From Microvirga sp. BSC39 (lineage in GTDB: Bacteria > Pseudomonadota > Alphaproteobacteria > Rhizobiales > Beijerinckiaceae): 64,000 nucleotides of DNA. Below are positions 7,198 to 15,650 of this stretch, one piece after another. The position numbers were made by a program, and so were the translations under genes. The notes below the pieces were generated by a model that was given only the letters and a program-made list of their open reading frames with translations, was not told the DNA's origin and made no database searches. Positions within the stretch are counted from its first letter, which is position 1. The number at the start of each line of letters is the position of its first letter. The DNA lies in contig NZ_JPUG01000078.1 in NCBI RefSeq assembly GCF_000739015.1, forward strand, positions 1 to 64,000, written 5' to 3'.

Positions 7198-9333
7198 ATG
7201 GTGCGGGAACCCAGAGCCGGAACGAACGCGATGGATCGTCCCGAAAGAGCCCGAACATCCCTGCGTCAGGTGCTATGGGGGTTGGTGCTCGCCATCTCGC
7301 TGCCGATCATTCTGGTGGCGGCCGGAGGCTTCTACTCGGGTTACAGGGCCGAGCAGCAGGCCGTCGACCAGCGCATGCAGGAAACCGCCCGGGCCATGAG
7401 CCTGCTGCTGGATCGTGAAATCGACAAGTCGGTACTGGTCATGCGGGTCCTCGCCCAATCGCCAACCATTGCCAGTGGCGACTTCGAGGGTTTCTACAGA
7501 CGGATGAAGGATGCTCGTCTCGCAGATCCTTTCTGGATCGCTCTCTTCGAGCCGGACGGTCGCACCGTCTTCAACACCCGAGTCCCATACGGCGTCCGCC
7601 TGCCGGACAGCAACCGACTGGATGTTCTTCGGCAGGTTCGGGAAACGCGCGAGCCCCATGTCTCGAATCTCTATACGGGCTCCCTGTCGGGAGAGCGCCT
7701 CATCACCATCGATGCCCCGGTCATCATCGACGAGACGGTGGCCTATATCCTGACGCTCGCCATCACGCCCGAGGCTTTTCAGAACATCATCCGCGATCAG
7801 AGAATCGTCGACGGCTGGAATGCCGCCGTGCTCGACCGCGGCAAGCGGATCGTGGCCCGGTCCCGCGCGCCGGAGCGGTTCGTCGGCCAGATGGCCAGCG
7901 CCAATGTTCAGGATGCCCTCGCTGCGTCCTCCGAGGGCATCCTCCAGAGCGTCACGCTCGATGGCGTTGCGGTTCGGACCTATTTCAACCAGTCGCCGGC
8001 TTATGGCTGGTCCTTCATCATCAGCGTCCCGACCTCGGAGCTGGCGCAGTCGATCCAGCGCTCGCTCTTCTGGCTCATGATCTTGGCCGGGGTTGTCCTC
8101 GGCGGGCTCATCTTGGCGGCCCTTCTGGCACGGGCCATTGCGAGACCCGTGGATCAGCTCGTTGCGGCAGCCCAGGCGCTCGGCCGCCGGGAGAGCGTCT
8201 CCGGTCCGGACAGCACCCAGGTTCTGGAGTTCGACACGATCAGGACGGCGCTGGCAGAAGCATCGGCGGATATCCGCACACACGAGCGCGACAGGGAGGA
8301 CGTTCTCGCCCAAATGGCGGAGAGCGAAGCCCGCCTGCGCTTGGCGCTCAATGCCGGGCATTTCGGCTCCTGGGAGTTCACGCCGGAGACAGGCACCTTC
8401 ATCACCTCCGCGACCTGCCGGGCCAATTTCGGCCGCGGCCGCGACGAGCCGTTCTCTTACGCGGATCTGGTCTCGTCCATTCATCCCGAAGACCGTGCCA
8501 TGCAGGCCGAGGCCGTCGCGCAGGCGATCGCGGACAACACGGACCTTCATGTGGAGTATCGCACGATCTGGCCTGACGGGAGCGAGCATTGGATCCGTGT
8601 CAGCGGGCGGACGCGGATGGGAGAGAACGGCCAGTTGTCCATGGTCGGCGTCTCGCAGGAGATCACCGAGCGCAAGCTTGCCGAAGAACGACAGAGGCTT
8701 CTGCTGCACGAGTTGAACCATCGCGTGAAGAACACGCTGGCCACCGTTCAGTCGGTGGCCTCGCTGACCCGCCGTTCGGCTCAGAACACAGATCCTGCGG
8801 CCTGGAACGCCTTCATGGATCGTCTCCACGGGCTCGCCAAGACTCACGATCTTCTGACGACCACCCACTGGCAGGGCGCGCTCCTGGAAGATGTGCTGAA
8901 GAACGAGCTTGATCCTTATCAGGACGCCATCCGCCAACGCATTCGCCTGAGGGGGCCGAGGATCAACCTGCAGCCGAGCGCCGTGCTGGCCTTGGGGCTC
9001 GCCATCCACGAAATGGCGACGAATGCCGTCAAATACGGCAGCCTCTCGGTTCCGGACGGAAAGGTGCATGTGATGTGGGCTGTCACGTCGGGAACCGTCC
9101 CGCCCTCGCTCCTCGTCGAATGGACAGAGAGCGGCGGCCCGACCGTGAAAGAGCCGGAGCGTCAGGGCTTCGGAACCAAGCTCATTCAGCGCGGCCTAGC
9201 ACAGCAGCTCGGAGGCGAGATCAAGCTCGATTTCGCCCCGTCGGGCGTTCGCTGCGTGATCACCTTCCCGATCGAGACCATGATGGCCGATGCCGACGAT
9301 GCCGGTGAGACCCGGCAGCGCTATGCGTCCTGA
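7198..9333 (+). CDS. Membrane-bound PAS-HWE family sensor histidine kinase
   Basis: Sensor kinase of 711 aa (700 if the ATG at 7231 is used; both have only weak ribosome-binding sites). A transmembrane helix (VLWGLVLAISLPIILVAA) precedes a ~240-residue periplasmic region of the extracytoplasmic-sensor (Cache-like) kind. A second helix (LFWLMILAGVVLGGLILAA), a HAMP-like linker and a PAS domain ending in GVSQEITERK follow. The kinase core is of the HWE class: His508 in LLHELNHRVKNTLATVQS, the HE of AIHEMATNAVKYGSLS and the W-x-E of LLVEWTESGGP. It lies 4 nt after the hybrid kinase gene and is the last gene of the run. Confidence 0.9.
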   Translation: MVREPRAGTNAMDRPERARTSLRQVLWGLVLAISLPIILVAAGGFYSGYRAEQQAVDQRMQETARAMSLLLDREIDKSVLVMRVLAQSPTIASGDFEGFYRRMKDARLADPFWIALFEPDGRTVFNTRVPYGVRLPDSNRLDVLRQVRETREPHVSNLYTGSLSGERLITIDAPVIIDETVAYILTLAITPEAFQNIIRDQRIVDGWNAAVLDRGKRIVARSRAPERFVGQMASANVQDALAASSEGILQSVTLDGVAVRTYFNQSPAYGWSFIISVPTSELAQSIQRSLFWLMILAGVVLGGLILAALLARAIARPVDQLVAAAQALGRRESVSGPDSTQVLEFDTIRTALAEASADIRTHERDREDVLAQMAESEARLRLALNAGHFGSWEFTPETGTFITSATCRANFGRGRDEPFSYADLVSSIHPEDRAMQAEAVAQAIADNTDLHVEYRTIWPDGSEHWIRVSGRTRMGENGQLSMVGVSQEITERKLAEERQRLLLHELNHRVKNTLATVQSVASLTRRSAQNTDPAAWNAFMDRLHGLAKTHDLLTTTHWQGALLEDVLKNELDPYQDAIRQRIRLRGPRINLQPSAVLALGLAIHEMATNAVKYGSLSVPDGKVHVMWAVTSGTVPPSLLVEWTESGGPTVKEPERQGFGTKLIQRGLAQQLGGEIKLDFAPSGVRCVITFPIETMMADADDAGETRQRYAS

Positions 9334-9377
9334 GGCGGAAAAACCGGCTGCTTTTCAATCGTGTGCCCTCTGGGTCG

Positions 9378-9433
9378 TTGACACAGCTCTCCGGGTCAGC
9401 ACGATGTTCTAAGTTGAACCATCCGGTGCTCTC
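9378..9433 (+). promoter_or_regulatory. Possible amidase promoter
   Basis: The short gap before the amidase gene contains a perfect -35-like TTGACA at 9378-9383. About 17 nt downstream lies ACGATG/GATGTT, a poor -10 match. It would make the amidase transcriptionally separate from the phytochrome operon. This is pattern only. Confidence 0.25.
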
Positions 9434-10726
9434 ATGACGACCATCCGCAGCAAGCTCGAAACCATCCTGGAGCGTCTCGACGCGCGGGCCGCCGACGAGC
9501 GCGTGTTCGTCCGTCTCTACCGGGATGCGGCCCTGGCCGCTGCCGACGCTGCCGACGCGCGCCGGAATGCGGGCATTTCCTTGGGCCCGCTCGATGGGGC
9601 CATCGTCTCGATCAAGGATCTGTTCGACGTGGCGGGCGAGACCACGCTCGCGGGCTCCATCGCCCTGCGCGACAGCCCTCCGGCGGCCAGGGACGCCGTC
9701 ATCGTCCGCCGTCTTCGCCAGGCCGGTGCCGTCATTCTCGGCAAGACCAACATGGTTGAGTTCGCCTATTCGGGCCTCGGCCTCAACCCGCATTACGGCA
9801 CGCCGGGCAATGCGGCCGATCCCCTGCGCATCCCGGGCGGCTCGTCCTCGGGTGCCGGCGTCACCGTGGCGGAGGGCACGAGCGAGATCTCCATCGGCAG
9901 CGACACCGGCGGGTCGGTGCGCATTCCGGCGGCGCTCAACGGCGTGGTCGGGTTCAAGCCGACCGCGCACCGGGTGCCGCTGGACGGAGCTTTTCCCCTT
10001 TCGCCGTCGCTGGACTCGGTCGGGCCGCTCGCGCTGTCCGTTCAGGACTGCGCCACCACGGACGCCATCCTGGCCGGCGAAGAGCCGTGGACGGTGAGCC
10101 CCCACCCTCTGTCGGGATTGCGGATCGGCATTCCACGGGGACGCCTGTTCGCGGACACGGAACCGCTCGTGGAGCAGGCCTTCGAGAGAGCGTTGAGCCG
10201 CCTGTCCCAGGCCGGCGCGAAAATCGACGACCACAGCATCGAGGATCTGCTCACGGCGATGGCGGAGACGACCGCCGCAGCGTCGATTGCTTCCATCGAG
10301 GCTTCCGAGGTTCACGCGGACTGGCTGGAGACCAAGGCCGCGGAGATCGATCCGCGCGTGCGATGGTCGATTGCGCGCAGCGGCACCGTTCCGGCACCGG
10401 CCTATATCCGCATGATCCGCCACCGCCGGGCGCTGGCTGCCGCCATGGACGAGCGGCTGTCGCCGGTCGACGTGCTGGCGCTGCCGACCACGGCCGTCTC
10501 GGCGCCCCTGATTGCGCCGCTCGAGGCCGACGACAGGCTCTACAACAAGACGGACTGGCACATCCTGCGCAACCCGATGTTCTGCAATCAGTTCGACCTC
10601 ACGGCCATCTCGCTGCCCGTGGCCGGCTGCGAGCGCCCGGTGGGCTTCATGCTGGTGGCGCGCCACGGGCAGGATCGCCGCCTGCTGGAGATCGCGGCCG
10701 GCGTGGAGCGCGTATTGGCCAGCTGA
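9434..10726 (+). CDS. Amidase signature family hydrolase
   Basis: Enzyme of 430 aa that hydrolyses an amide bond by the Ser-cisSer-Lys mechanism. The triad positions can be read: Lys61 in IVSIKDLFDVAG, cis-Ser137 in the PGGSSSGAG loop, and the nucleophile Ser161 in GSDTGGSVRIPAAL. The length is slightly below the typical 450-490 of GatA and of many amidases. No gatC or gatB lies beside it, so it is more likely a metabolic amidase than the transamidosome subunit. The substrate cannot be read from the sequence. The ATG at 9434 lacks a strong ribosome-binding site. Confidence 0.88.
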   Translation: MTTIRSKLETILERLDARAADERVFVRLYRDAALAAADAADARRNAGISLGPLDGAIVSIKDLFDVAGETTLAGSIALRDSPPAARDAVIVRRLRQAGAVILGKTNMVEFAYSGLGLNPHYGTPGNAADPLRIPGGSSSGAGVTVAEGTSEISIGSDTGGSVRIPAALNGVVGFKPTAHRVPLDGAFPLSPSLDSVGPLALSVQDCATTDAILAGEEPWTVSPHPLSGLRIGIPRGRLFADTEPLVEQAFERALSRLSQAGAKIDDHSIEDLLTAMAETTAAASIASIEASEVHADWLETKAAEIDPRVRWSIARSGTVPAPAYIRMIRHRRALAAAMDERLSPVDVLALPTTAVSAPLIAPLEADDRLYNKTDWHILRNPMFCNQFDLTAISLPVAGCERPVGFMLVARHGQDRRLLEIAAGVERVLAS

Positions 10727-10849
10727 CCCAACCGCACCGACATCCTCTTTCGTCCGAGGCGGGAAAGATCGCGTCGATCGGGCCGCTGGCACCGATCAGG
10801 CCAACAGACGTTATGATCCTTTCTGCACGCCCTGGAGAGTCCGAGCCGG

Positions 10850-11239
10850 ATGATGCGCCACCTCTATCTCTGTCTCGGCTACGCAAGCCTTGCCCTCGGG
10901 GTGATCGGGATCTTCCTGCCGGTTCTGCCGACGACGCCGTTCGTGCTCCTCGCCGTCTGGTGCTTCGCCCGGTCGAATCCGGCTCTCGCCGAGCGGCTCT
11001 ACAGGCATCCCCGCTTCGGGCATCTGCTGACCACGTGGCGCGATCAGAAGGCCATTCCGCGACGCGCCAAGATCTATGCCTTGAGTATGCTGGCCGTCTC
11101 CTACGGCTTCGTCCTGTGGCTGACGGACATCGAATCGCTGCCCTTCATTCTCGCGATCATCATGGGGAGCGTTGCGCTCTACATCGCCACGCGCCCGGTC
11201 CCACGTGACAGGCCGGAAGATCGGATCCCGGAAGCCTGA
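10850..11239 (+). CDS. YbaN (DUF454) family inner-membrane protein
   Basis: Small membrane protein of 129 aa. It shows the family's opening pattern: a hydrophobic helix with GVIGIFLPVLPTTPFVLLA, then CFARSNP and LYRHPRFG. Two further hydrophobic segments follow the basic stretch IPRRAKIYA. The length matches the YbaN/DUF454 family, whose function is not established. It has its own ~120-nt upstream gap and a GGAGAG-type ribosome-binding site some distance from the ATG pair at 10850. Confidence 0.85.
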   Translation: MMRHLYLCLGYASLALGVIGIFLPVLPTTPFVLLAVWCFARSNPALAERLYRHPRFGHLLTTWRDQKAIPRRAKIYALSMLAVSYGFVLWLTDIESLPFILAIIMGSVALYIATRPVPRDRPEDRIPEA

Positions 11240-11339
11240 GACGAGTGGGATCGGAGGCTTCTCGCATTTGGCCAGGGTTGCGCCATGTTGCGGTCATGGT
11301 TCCGGTTAGGCTGCTGGCATCTTCACGGGGAGGGATGTC

Positions 11340-11456
11340 GTGCGCAGTCTCAGTCTGTCTGTCTTCCTGCTTGCCTCGGCCGCGATGGTCGCACCGCTTC
11401 TGATTGCCATGGCCTATGCGGCCAGCATCGTGACCTCAGCCCTGATGTTTCCCTGA
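11340..11456 (+). CDS. Possible 38-aa membrane or secreted small protein
   Basis: A GTG-started frame encodes 38 residues: a short basic start (MRSLSLSV) and then an almost unbroken hydrophobic/alanine stretch ending SALMFP. A strong purine run (GGGGAGGGA, ~11326-11335) lies about 5 nt upstream, better than most ribosome-binding sites in this window. It could be a one-helix small membrane protein. No family is recognised, and short hydrophobic frames occur by chance in such DNA. Confidence 0.4.
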   Translation: MRSLSLSVFLLASAAMVAPLLIAMAYAASIVTSALMFP

Positions 11457-11489
11457 AATCTCACGACGACTCAGCGCCGACAAGTTCAT

Positions 11490-11765
11490 TCAGCTGCGCG
11501 GATTCGCGATCTCCGCCGTCAGCTTCGGCAGTTCCTTGGTCATCCAATCGACCATCTGATCGCTCGTCTTCAGGTGAGCCGGCATGGGGATGAAGGGACT
11601 GTGCGATTCATAGATGGCCGTGGGATCCCTGGGTCCCAGAATAGGATCGAGATCGTCCTCGATCTCCGGCGTGATGCTTCTGCTGCCGAACCAGGTCAGG
11701 AGCAGGAGGAGCATTCCGATGGCGCCCGCGAGGACGACCAGCAAGGATATCGCCAAGTCTGCCAC
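11490..11765 (-). CDS. Hypothetical single-pass membrane protein, 91 aa
   Basis: I chose the GTG at 11765 because AAGGAA sits just upstream and the protein then begins directly with its membrane helix (ADLAISLLVVLAGAIGMLLL). A longer frame runs to 11924 but adds a region without support. After the helix comes an acidic, proline-rich stretch (ITPEIEDDLDPILGPRDP) and a C-terminal amphipathic segment (DQMVDWMTKELPKLTAEI). Topology suggests an N-terminal anchor with a soluble tail. No family is recognised. It is divergent from the PRC-barrel gene. Confidence 0.6.
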   Translation of the reverse strand: MADLAISLLVVLAGAIGMLLLLLTWFGSRSITPEIEDDLDPILGPRDPTAIYESHSPFIPMPAHLKTSDQMVDWMTKELPKLTAEIANPRS

Positions 11766-11983
11766 CTGTTCCTTCCCTGCGATAAGAGGCCCACTTTGCT
11801 CGACTTCGAGCTTACCATCGAACGATCTTTCTTCCAACGATGCAAGCCGCAGCCTTGCGACATGATGTTCCCTGTTTGATGTCGGGCCGTTGAGGTCTAC
11901 AATTGGTGCAAGAGCAGGCCTCATGGCGGCTCATCGATTGGGAAGGGGGCGAGGCGATCGATCCTGTTGCAGGGGAGGCGCTC

Positions 11984-12556
11984 ATGCGAACCTATTACGT
12001 GTTCCAATCCAAGGCGGAGCCCGGTCTCCGCGGATTCGCCGAAACGGCTACAGGCGATGCCTTGCCGGCCGATGTGGGGCCATGGGTCCTCACGCAGCAG
12101 ATCGGCCCGAACGAGGAGTGGAACCAGGGCATCAGCCGCGCCATCGTTGCGGCCGGGATTCTGGAGAACGGCTTCTACCTCTGGGGGGCTGTCAACCGGG
12201 CAACCTCATCCCATCCGGTGATCGAAAGCGACCGGGTGGAAGGCACCGCCGTCTACAATCCGCACGGGACGCAGATCGGCACCATCAAGCGCCTCCTGAT
12301 CGAGAAGGTGAGCGGTCGCGTGCTCTATGTCGACGTCACCTTCGGGGGCTTCTTCGGACTGGGTGTCCATCACCGCACGATCCCGTGGGACAAGCTGTCC
12401 TACGACAAGGAATTCGAGGGCTATCGCACCGACGTGACGGAGGCGCAGGTGCAGGGTGCGCCGGCCTTCTACGGCGACGATACGGTCTGGCCAGACCGCC
12501 GGCGCGAGCAGGAGATGCGGGACTACTGGCACGACATCCCGCGAGGGCCGATCTGA
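11984..12556 (+). CDS. PRC-barrel domain protein
   Basis: Protein of 190 aa. The central part (about residues 80-150) reads as a PRC barrel: GTAVYNPHGTQIGTIKRLLIEK, then VLYVDVTFGGFFGLG and the IPWDKL strand. The first ~70 residues and the charged tail (PDRRREQEMRDYWHDI) are not recognised. The ATG at 11984 has a GGGGAGG site at proper spacing; an upstream in-frame ATG at 11903 has none. PRC-barrel proteins in alphaproteobacteria are often stress- or envelope-associated; no role can be assigned here. Confidence 0.75.
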   Translation: MRTYYVFQSKAEPGLRGFAETATGDALPADVGPWVLTQQIGPNEEWNQGISRAIVAAGILENGFYLWGAVNRATSSHPVIESDRVEGTAVYNPHGTQIGTIKRLLIEKVSGRVLYVDVTFGGFFGLGVHHRTIPWDKLSYDKEFEGYRTDVTEAQVQGAPAFYGDDTVWPDRRREQEMRDYWHDIPRGPI

Positions 12557-12598
12557 CATCGTCGCTCCGTCATATCTTGCATATCTTGGAGGATGGCC

Positions 12599-12796
12599 AT
12601 GATCGCGCATGTGTTCAAAGTCGGCCAGGCCGTCAGGCCCGGTCCATCCTGCCGCGCTCTTCCGAACGATGTCTTCAGGGTGCTGCGCCTGCTTCCGGCA
12701 ACAGCCGGCGGCATGCCGCTCTACTGCATCAAGGGCGAGATGGAGATGATCGAGCGCGTCGTCGAGCAGAACGAGATCGAGGCTGCGCCGCGTTGA
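12599..12796 (+). CDS. Hypothetical protein, 65 aa
   Basis: Short soluble protein, probably beginning at the ATG at 12599, which has GGAGG 6-8 nt upstream; the ATG at 12593 abuts that site. Features seen: a basic middle (RALPNDVFRVLRLLP), GGMPLYCIKGEMEMIERVV and a short acidic end. The xxYxIKxxxExxERVVxE pattern recurs in small alphaproteobacterial proteins of unknown function. It follows the PRC-barrel gene by 42 nt and is closed by a terminator, so the two are probably co-transcribed. Confidence 0.65.
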   Translation: MIAHVFKVGQAVRPGPSCRALPNDVFRVLRLLPATAGGMPLYCIKGEMEMIERVVEQNEIEAAPR

Positions 12797-12896
12797 TGGT
12801 TTCGCGCAGAATCGCGGAAACGTGCATGATCGCGGAACCGGCTCGAGGCTTGGCCGTTGATCTCCTGAATCCCTTCGTTCCCTCTGGCAACTCGAC

Positions 12897-12929
12897 GGCC
12901 TGACGGTCATCCGTTCAGGCCTTTTCTTT
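12897..12929 (+). terminator. Rho-independent terminator
   Basis: The arm GGCCTGAxCGG (from 12897) pairs with CCGxTCAGGCC (to 12921) around a TCAT loop, and TTTTCTTT follows. It ends the PRC-barrel/65-aa gene pair and also faces the convergent 237-aa gene. Confidence 0.8.
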
Positions 12930-12992
12930 GTGGTGCCGGCTCGACTCAGCGGTCCGCGAACGTGGATCGCAAGATCCTGTGTGGCTCCTGCA

Positions 12993-13706
12993 TTACGCCG
13001 CTGCGGGCTGATGCGTGATCGCCGGTGTCATCATGCGCCCGCGATTGATCAGAGTGGCGGCGCAGGTCGCGAGCGCGAGGGCAGCCCGATCCGAGCGCCT
13101 CGTCCGCAGGCAGACCACGTAAAGGCGCATCACTTCGACGGTGACATAATGGAAAGCCACGTCCGACCCCCGGGCGAGCCTCATGCGCCGGGAAGCCGTG
13201 TCGAGCTTGTCGAGATAGAGCGCCTGCTCGGTCTGCGGCTCCGCCAGGAATCCGCTCAAGCCCCCGAAGGTATCCTCGAAGTGTCCCCACAGGAGCGCCA
13301 GGTTCCGGGCGGCCTTGTCCTGCTGGTCGGGCGCAAGCGTTTTGAACTCCCCCAGCAGGTGCCAGATCGGGTCCTGCTCCAGGGCCTCGTCCTCAGCGCT
13401 CTTCACCAGCGGAACGAAGGGAAGCAGGGTTCGTGCATTTGACATCAGGATGGGGCGCAGCCTGTCCCACTCGGCAAAGACTTTGGGGAGCACGATCAAC
13501 GCAGTAGCCAGAGCTGTCTGATCGAGCACCCTGCCGATTTGCCGAAGCGCAGGGCGGGCCGCTTCGCCGTATTGCTGCACGATGCGCCAGCGCAGATGGC
13601 AAAGCCTGTAGACCTGTTCGAGCTTCTCGACGAGTTCATGGCGCGACCGGTCGTCAGCAGACCAGGGAAAGGCAAAGCCGTCTCGAGACTGTGGCGAAGA
13701 ACTCAT
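12993..13706 (-). CDS. Hypothetical helical protein, 237 aa
   Basis: No family is recognised. The protein looks wholly alpha-helical and soluble, with heptad-like charged stretches (ELVEKLEQVYRLCHLRWRIV), a hydrophobic central helix (LATALIVLPKVFAEWDRL) and a basic, alanine-rich end. Lengthy amphipathic helices without catalytic signatures suggest a binding or structural role, but nothing more specific is supported. The ATG at 13706 has only a distant purine run (GGAGCG) upstream. It lies convergent to the PRC-barrel gene pair. Confidence 0.7.
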   Translation of the reverse strand: MSSSPQSRDGFAFPWSADDRSRHELVEKLEQVYRLCHLRWRIVQQYGEAARPALRQIGRVLDQTALATALIVLPKVFAEWDRLRPILMSNARTLLPFVPLVKSAEDEALEQDPIWHLLGEFKTLAPDQQDKAARNLALLWGHFEDTFGGLSGFLAEPQTEQALYLDKLDTASRRMRLARGSDVAFHYVTVEVMRLYVVCLRTRRSDRAALALATCAATLINRGRMMTPAITHQPAAA

Positions 13707-14069
13707 GGTGCTGACGGTTCGCTCCGCAAATCACGCGATGTGTGACGCTCCGCTCATACCGGGGCAATCGCGGCAACTTTGAGGCTCCGGCACAGGAATG
13801 ACATGGCTGCGGCGATGCTAGCCGACTTGCATGAGTGCGATAGGACGTTGGTCTCAACAGACGAAAGATTTCACCTCCCGGAGACAAACTCTGCTCCGAC
13901 AGTCGCGACAGAGGAGGGCGCAACATCATCTGTCCCGCCGAGCCGATCTTGAACCGCGACCGTTCATGCTTACGTTTCGAACAGACCCCTGATCCGGGCC
14001 CCTCTGACGCAGGAAGCGGTGGCGCTTGCGTGATGTCGGATCGTTACCGATCCGTCCGCCGGCACAGAG
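13707..14069. other. 363-nt stretch without a clear gene
   Basis: Separates two divergent hypothetical genes. Short open frames here have no ribosome-binding site or recognisable product. One inverted repeat (CGGATCG, 14037-14043, with CGATCCG, 14048-14054) lies about 20 nt before the 103-aa gene and could be an operator. The GC content is lower than in the neighbouring genes. Confidence 0.5.
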
Positions 14070-14381
14070 ATGATCATGTTTCAAGAAATCCTGGCTTCCC
14101 TCGTCAGCCTGCTGATCGTCGATCCGCTCCAGGCGGAGATCAGCGAGCGCCTGACCCAGGTCCGGGCGCCTCAGGCCGTCATTGCGGATGTGAGAACCTG
14201 CGCTGAGGCCTCGCTGCCGGGGTTGGCCGAGCGCGCCATGGCCGAGCCCCTTTGGGTCGTGAGCACAGCCCTGAACGTCTGGACCGGCCAGACCGCTCCC
14301 GAGACCATCCTCGGCAATACCCCCCAATGCGAGGCCGCCCTCAAGTCGGCCCGTGTGTATCTCGAGAGCCGCGGGGCGTGA
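14070..14381 (+). CDS. Hypothetical protein, about 103 aa
   Basis: Unrecognised. It begins with a hydrophobic stretch (FQEILASLVSLLIVDPLQAEI) that could be an uncleaved anchor or weak signal, then a helical region with two cysteines (DVRTCAEASLPG and NTPQCEAALKSA) about 60 residues apart, which might form a disulfide if exported. The start could be 14070 or the ATG two codons later (14076). A 9-bp hairpin lies 17 nt after the stop. Codon bias fits the genome, so I believe it is coding. Confidence 0.6.
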   Translation: MIMFQEILASLVSLLIVDPLQAEISERLTQVRAPQAVIADVRTCAEASLPGLAERAMAEPLWVVSTALNVWTGQTAPETILGNTPQCEAALKSARVYLESRGA

Positions 14382-14398
14382 GCGGACATACGACAGGT

Positions 14399-14422
14399 CG
14401 GTCCCGCGCTCCTGCGGGACCG
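14399..14422 (+). terminator. Hairpin after the 103-aa gene
   Basis: A perfect 9-bp stem, CGGTCCCGC with GCGGGACCG, around a 6-nt GCTCCT loop. There is no T-run after it on either strand, so it may stabilise a 3' end or act with Rho rather than be a classic terminator. Confidence 0.4.
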
Positions 14423-14452
14423 ATAAAGATGCCAAGGTGAGCAGAGCACTCC

Positions 14453-14770
14453 TCAGTGCGCTGTCGCCGCACTCCCTTCGCCAGGTGCAGAACTGGCGAC
14501 TGGCGACTGGATCGGATCCATCTTATGAGCCGATGGACGCGCCACCTGTGTCGGTTCGAAAGCCTGCATGAATTGTGGTCGGTTGCGCAGATCCATCAAC
14601 GAACGCAATTCCGTCGCCGGCAGATCCATCGACTTCGCGTCCCTCCAGCGCCTGCGGAACTTGCGCTTCTGCGAGAAGAGCCCCCATGTGCTCTCCACTT
14701 CCTCTTCGACCTGCAAAATGATCCGTCCGGAAAAAGATTTCCTGAGATTAAAACGCCCCGTCAGAGCCAT
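14453..14770 (-). CDS. Hypothetical protein, 105 aa, conserved-looking
   Basis: Short, basic, soluble protein. It starts MALTGRFNLRKSFSGRIILQ, followed by VEEEVE and a strongly basic tract (SQKRKFRRRWRDAKSMDLPA), then ATELRSLMDLRNRPQF. From memory, similar small proteins occur in rhizobial genomes without assigned function. The C-terminal 30 residues are low-complexity. An AGGACA ribosome-binding site precedes the ATG at 14770, and the upstream DNA is AT-rich (around 14790-14850), consistent with its own promoter. Confidence 0.6.
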   Translation of the reverse strand: MALTGRFNLRKSFSGRIILQVEEEVESTWGLFSQKRKFRRRWRDAKSMDLPATELRSLMDLRNRPQFMQAFEPTQVARPSAHKMDPIQSPVASSAPGEGSAATAH

Positions 14771-15164
<394 letters not shown>

Positions 15165-15347
15165 GGTCGATCACATCGAGCCAAGTGGCGGAAGTTTTAG
15201 GCCCGGCGGCTTTGGTCTGTCAATCGGCCGGAGGAGGGGCCTTCAGGGCTTCCGGACCGGGAAGTGGCCCACTCGTGAAGCGGTTATGGGTTGTTCAGCC
15301 CCGCTTCAATCGTTACATGAGCAACGCCGATCCCTGACAGGTTTCCC

Positions 15348-15638
15348 ATGCGCGCGCTCCTCAATGTCATTCTTCTGGCCCTCCAGCTCTACACCTATCT
15401 CATCATCGCCTCGGCGATCCTGAGCTGGCTGGTGGCCTTCAACGTGGTCAACACCCGCAACGACTTCGTCCGCTCGATCTGGAATTTCCTCGATGCGGTC
15501 ACCCAGCCGGTCCTGCGGCCGATCCGGAACATCCTGCCGAACCTCGGTGGCGTCGATATTTCGCCCATCATCCTGATCCTGCTGATCATTTTCATCCAGA
15601 ACCTGATCATCGACTACCTGATGCCGATCGCCTTCTAA
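15348..15638 (+). CDS. YggT family membrane protein
   Basis: 96 aa with two hydrophobic segments around the family motif. The first helix leads into SAILSWLVAFNVVN, then the conserved FLDAVTQPVLRPIRNILPNL, then a second helix (DISPIILILLIIFIQNLII). Length and motif order fit the YggT family, often linked to osmotic shock tolerance or cell division-related membrane organisation. The DUF167 gene starts 12 nt later, as is usual for the yggT-yggU pair. Confidence 0.92.
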   Translation: MRALLNVILLALQLYTYLIIASAILSWLVAFNVVNTRNDFVRSIWNFLDAVTQPVLRPIRNILPNLGGVDISPIILILLIIFIQNLIIDYLMPIAF

Positions 15639-15650
15639 GGGCACCGAGCC

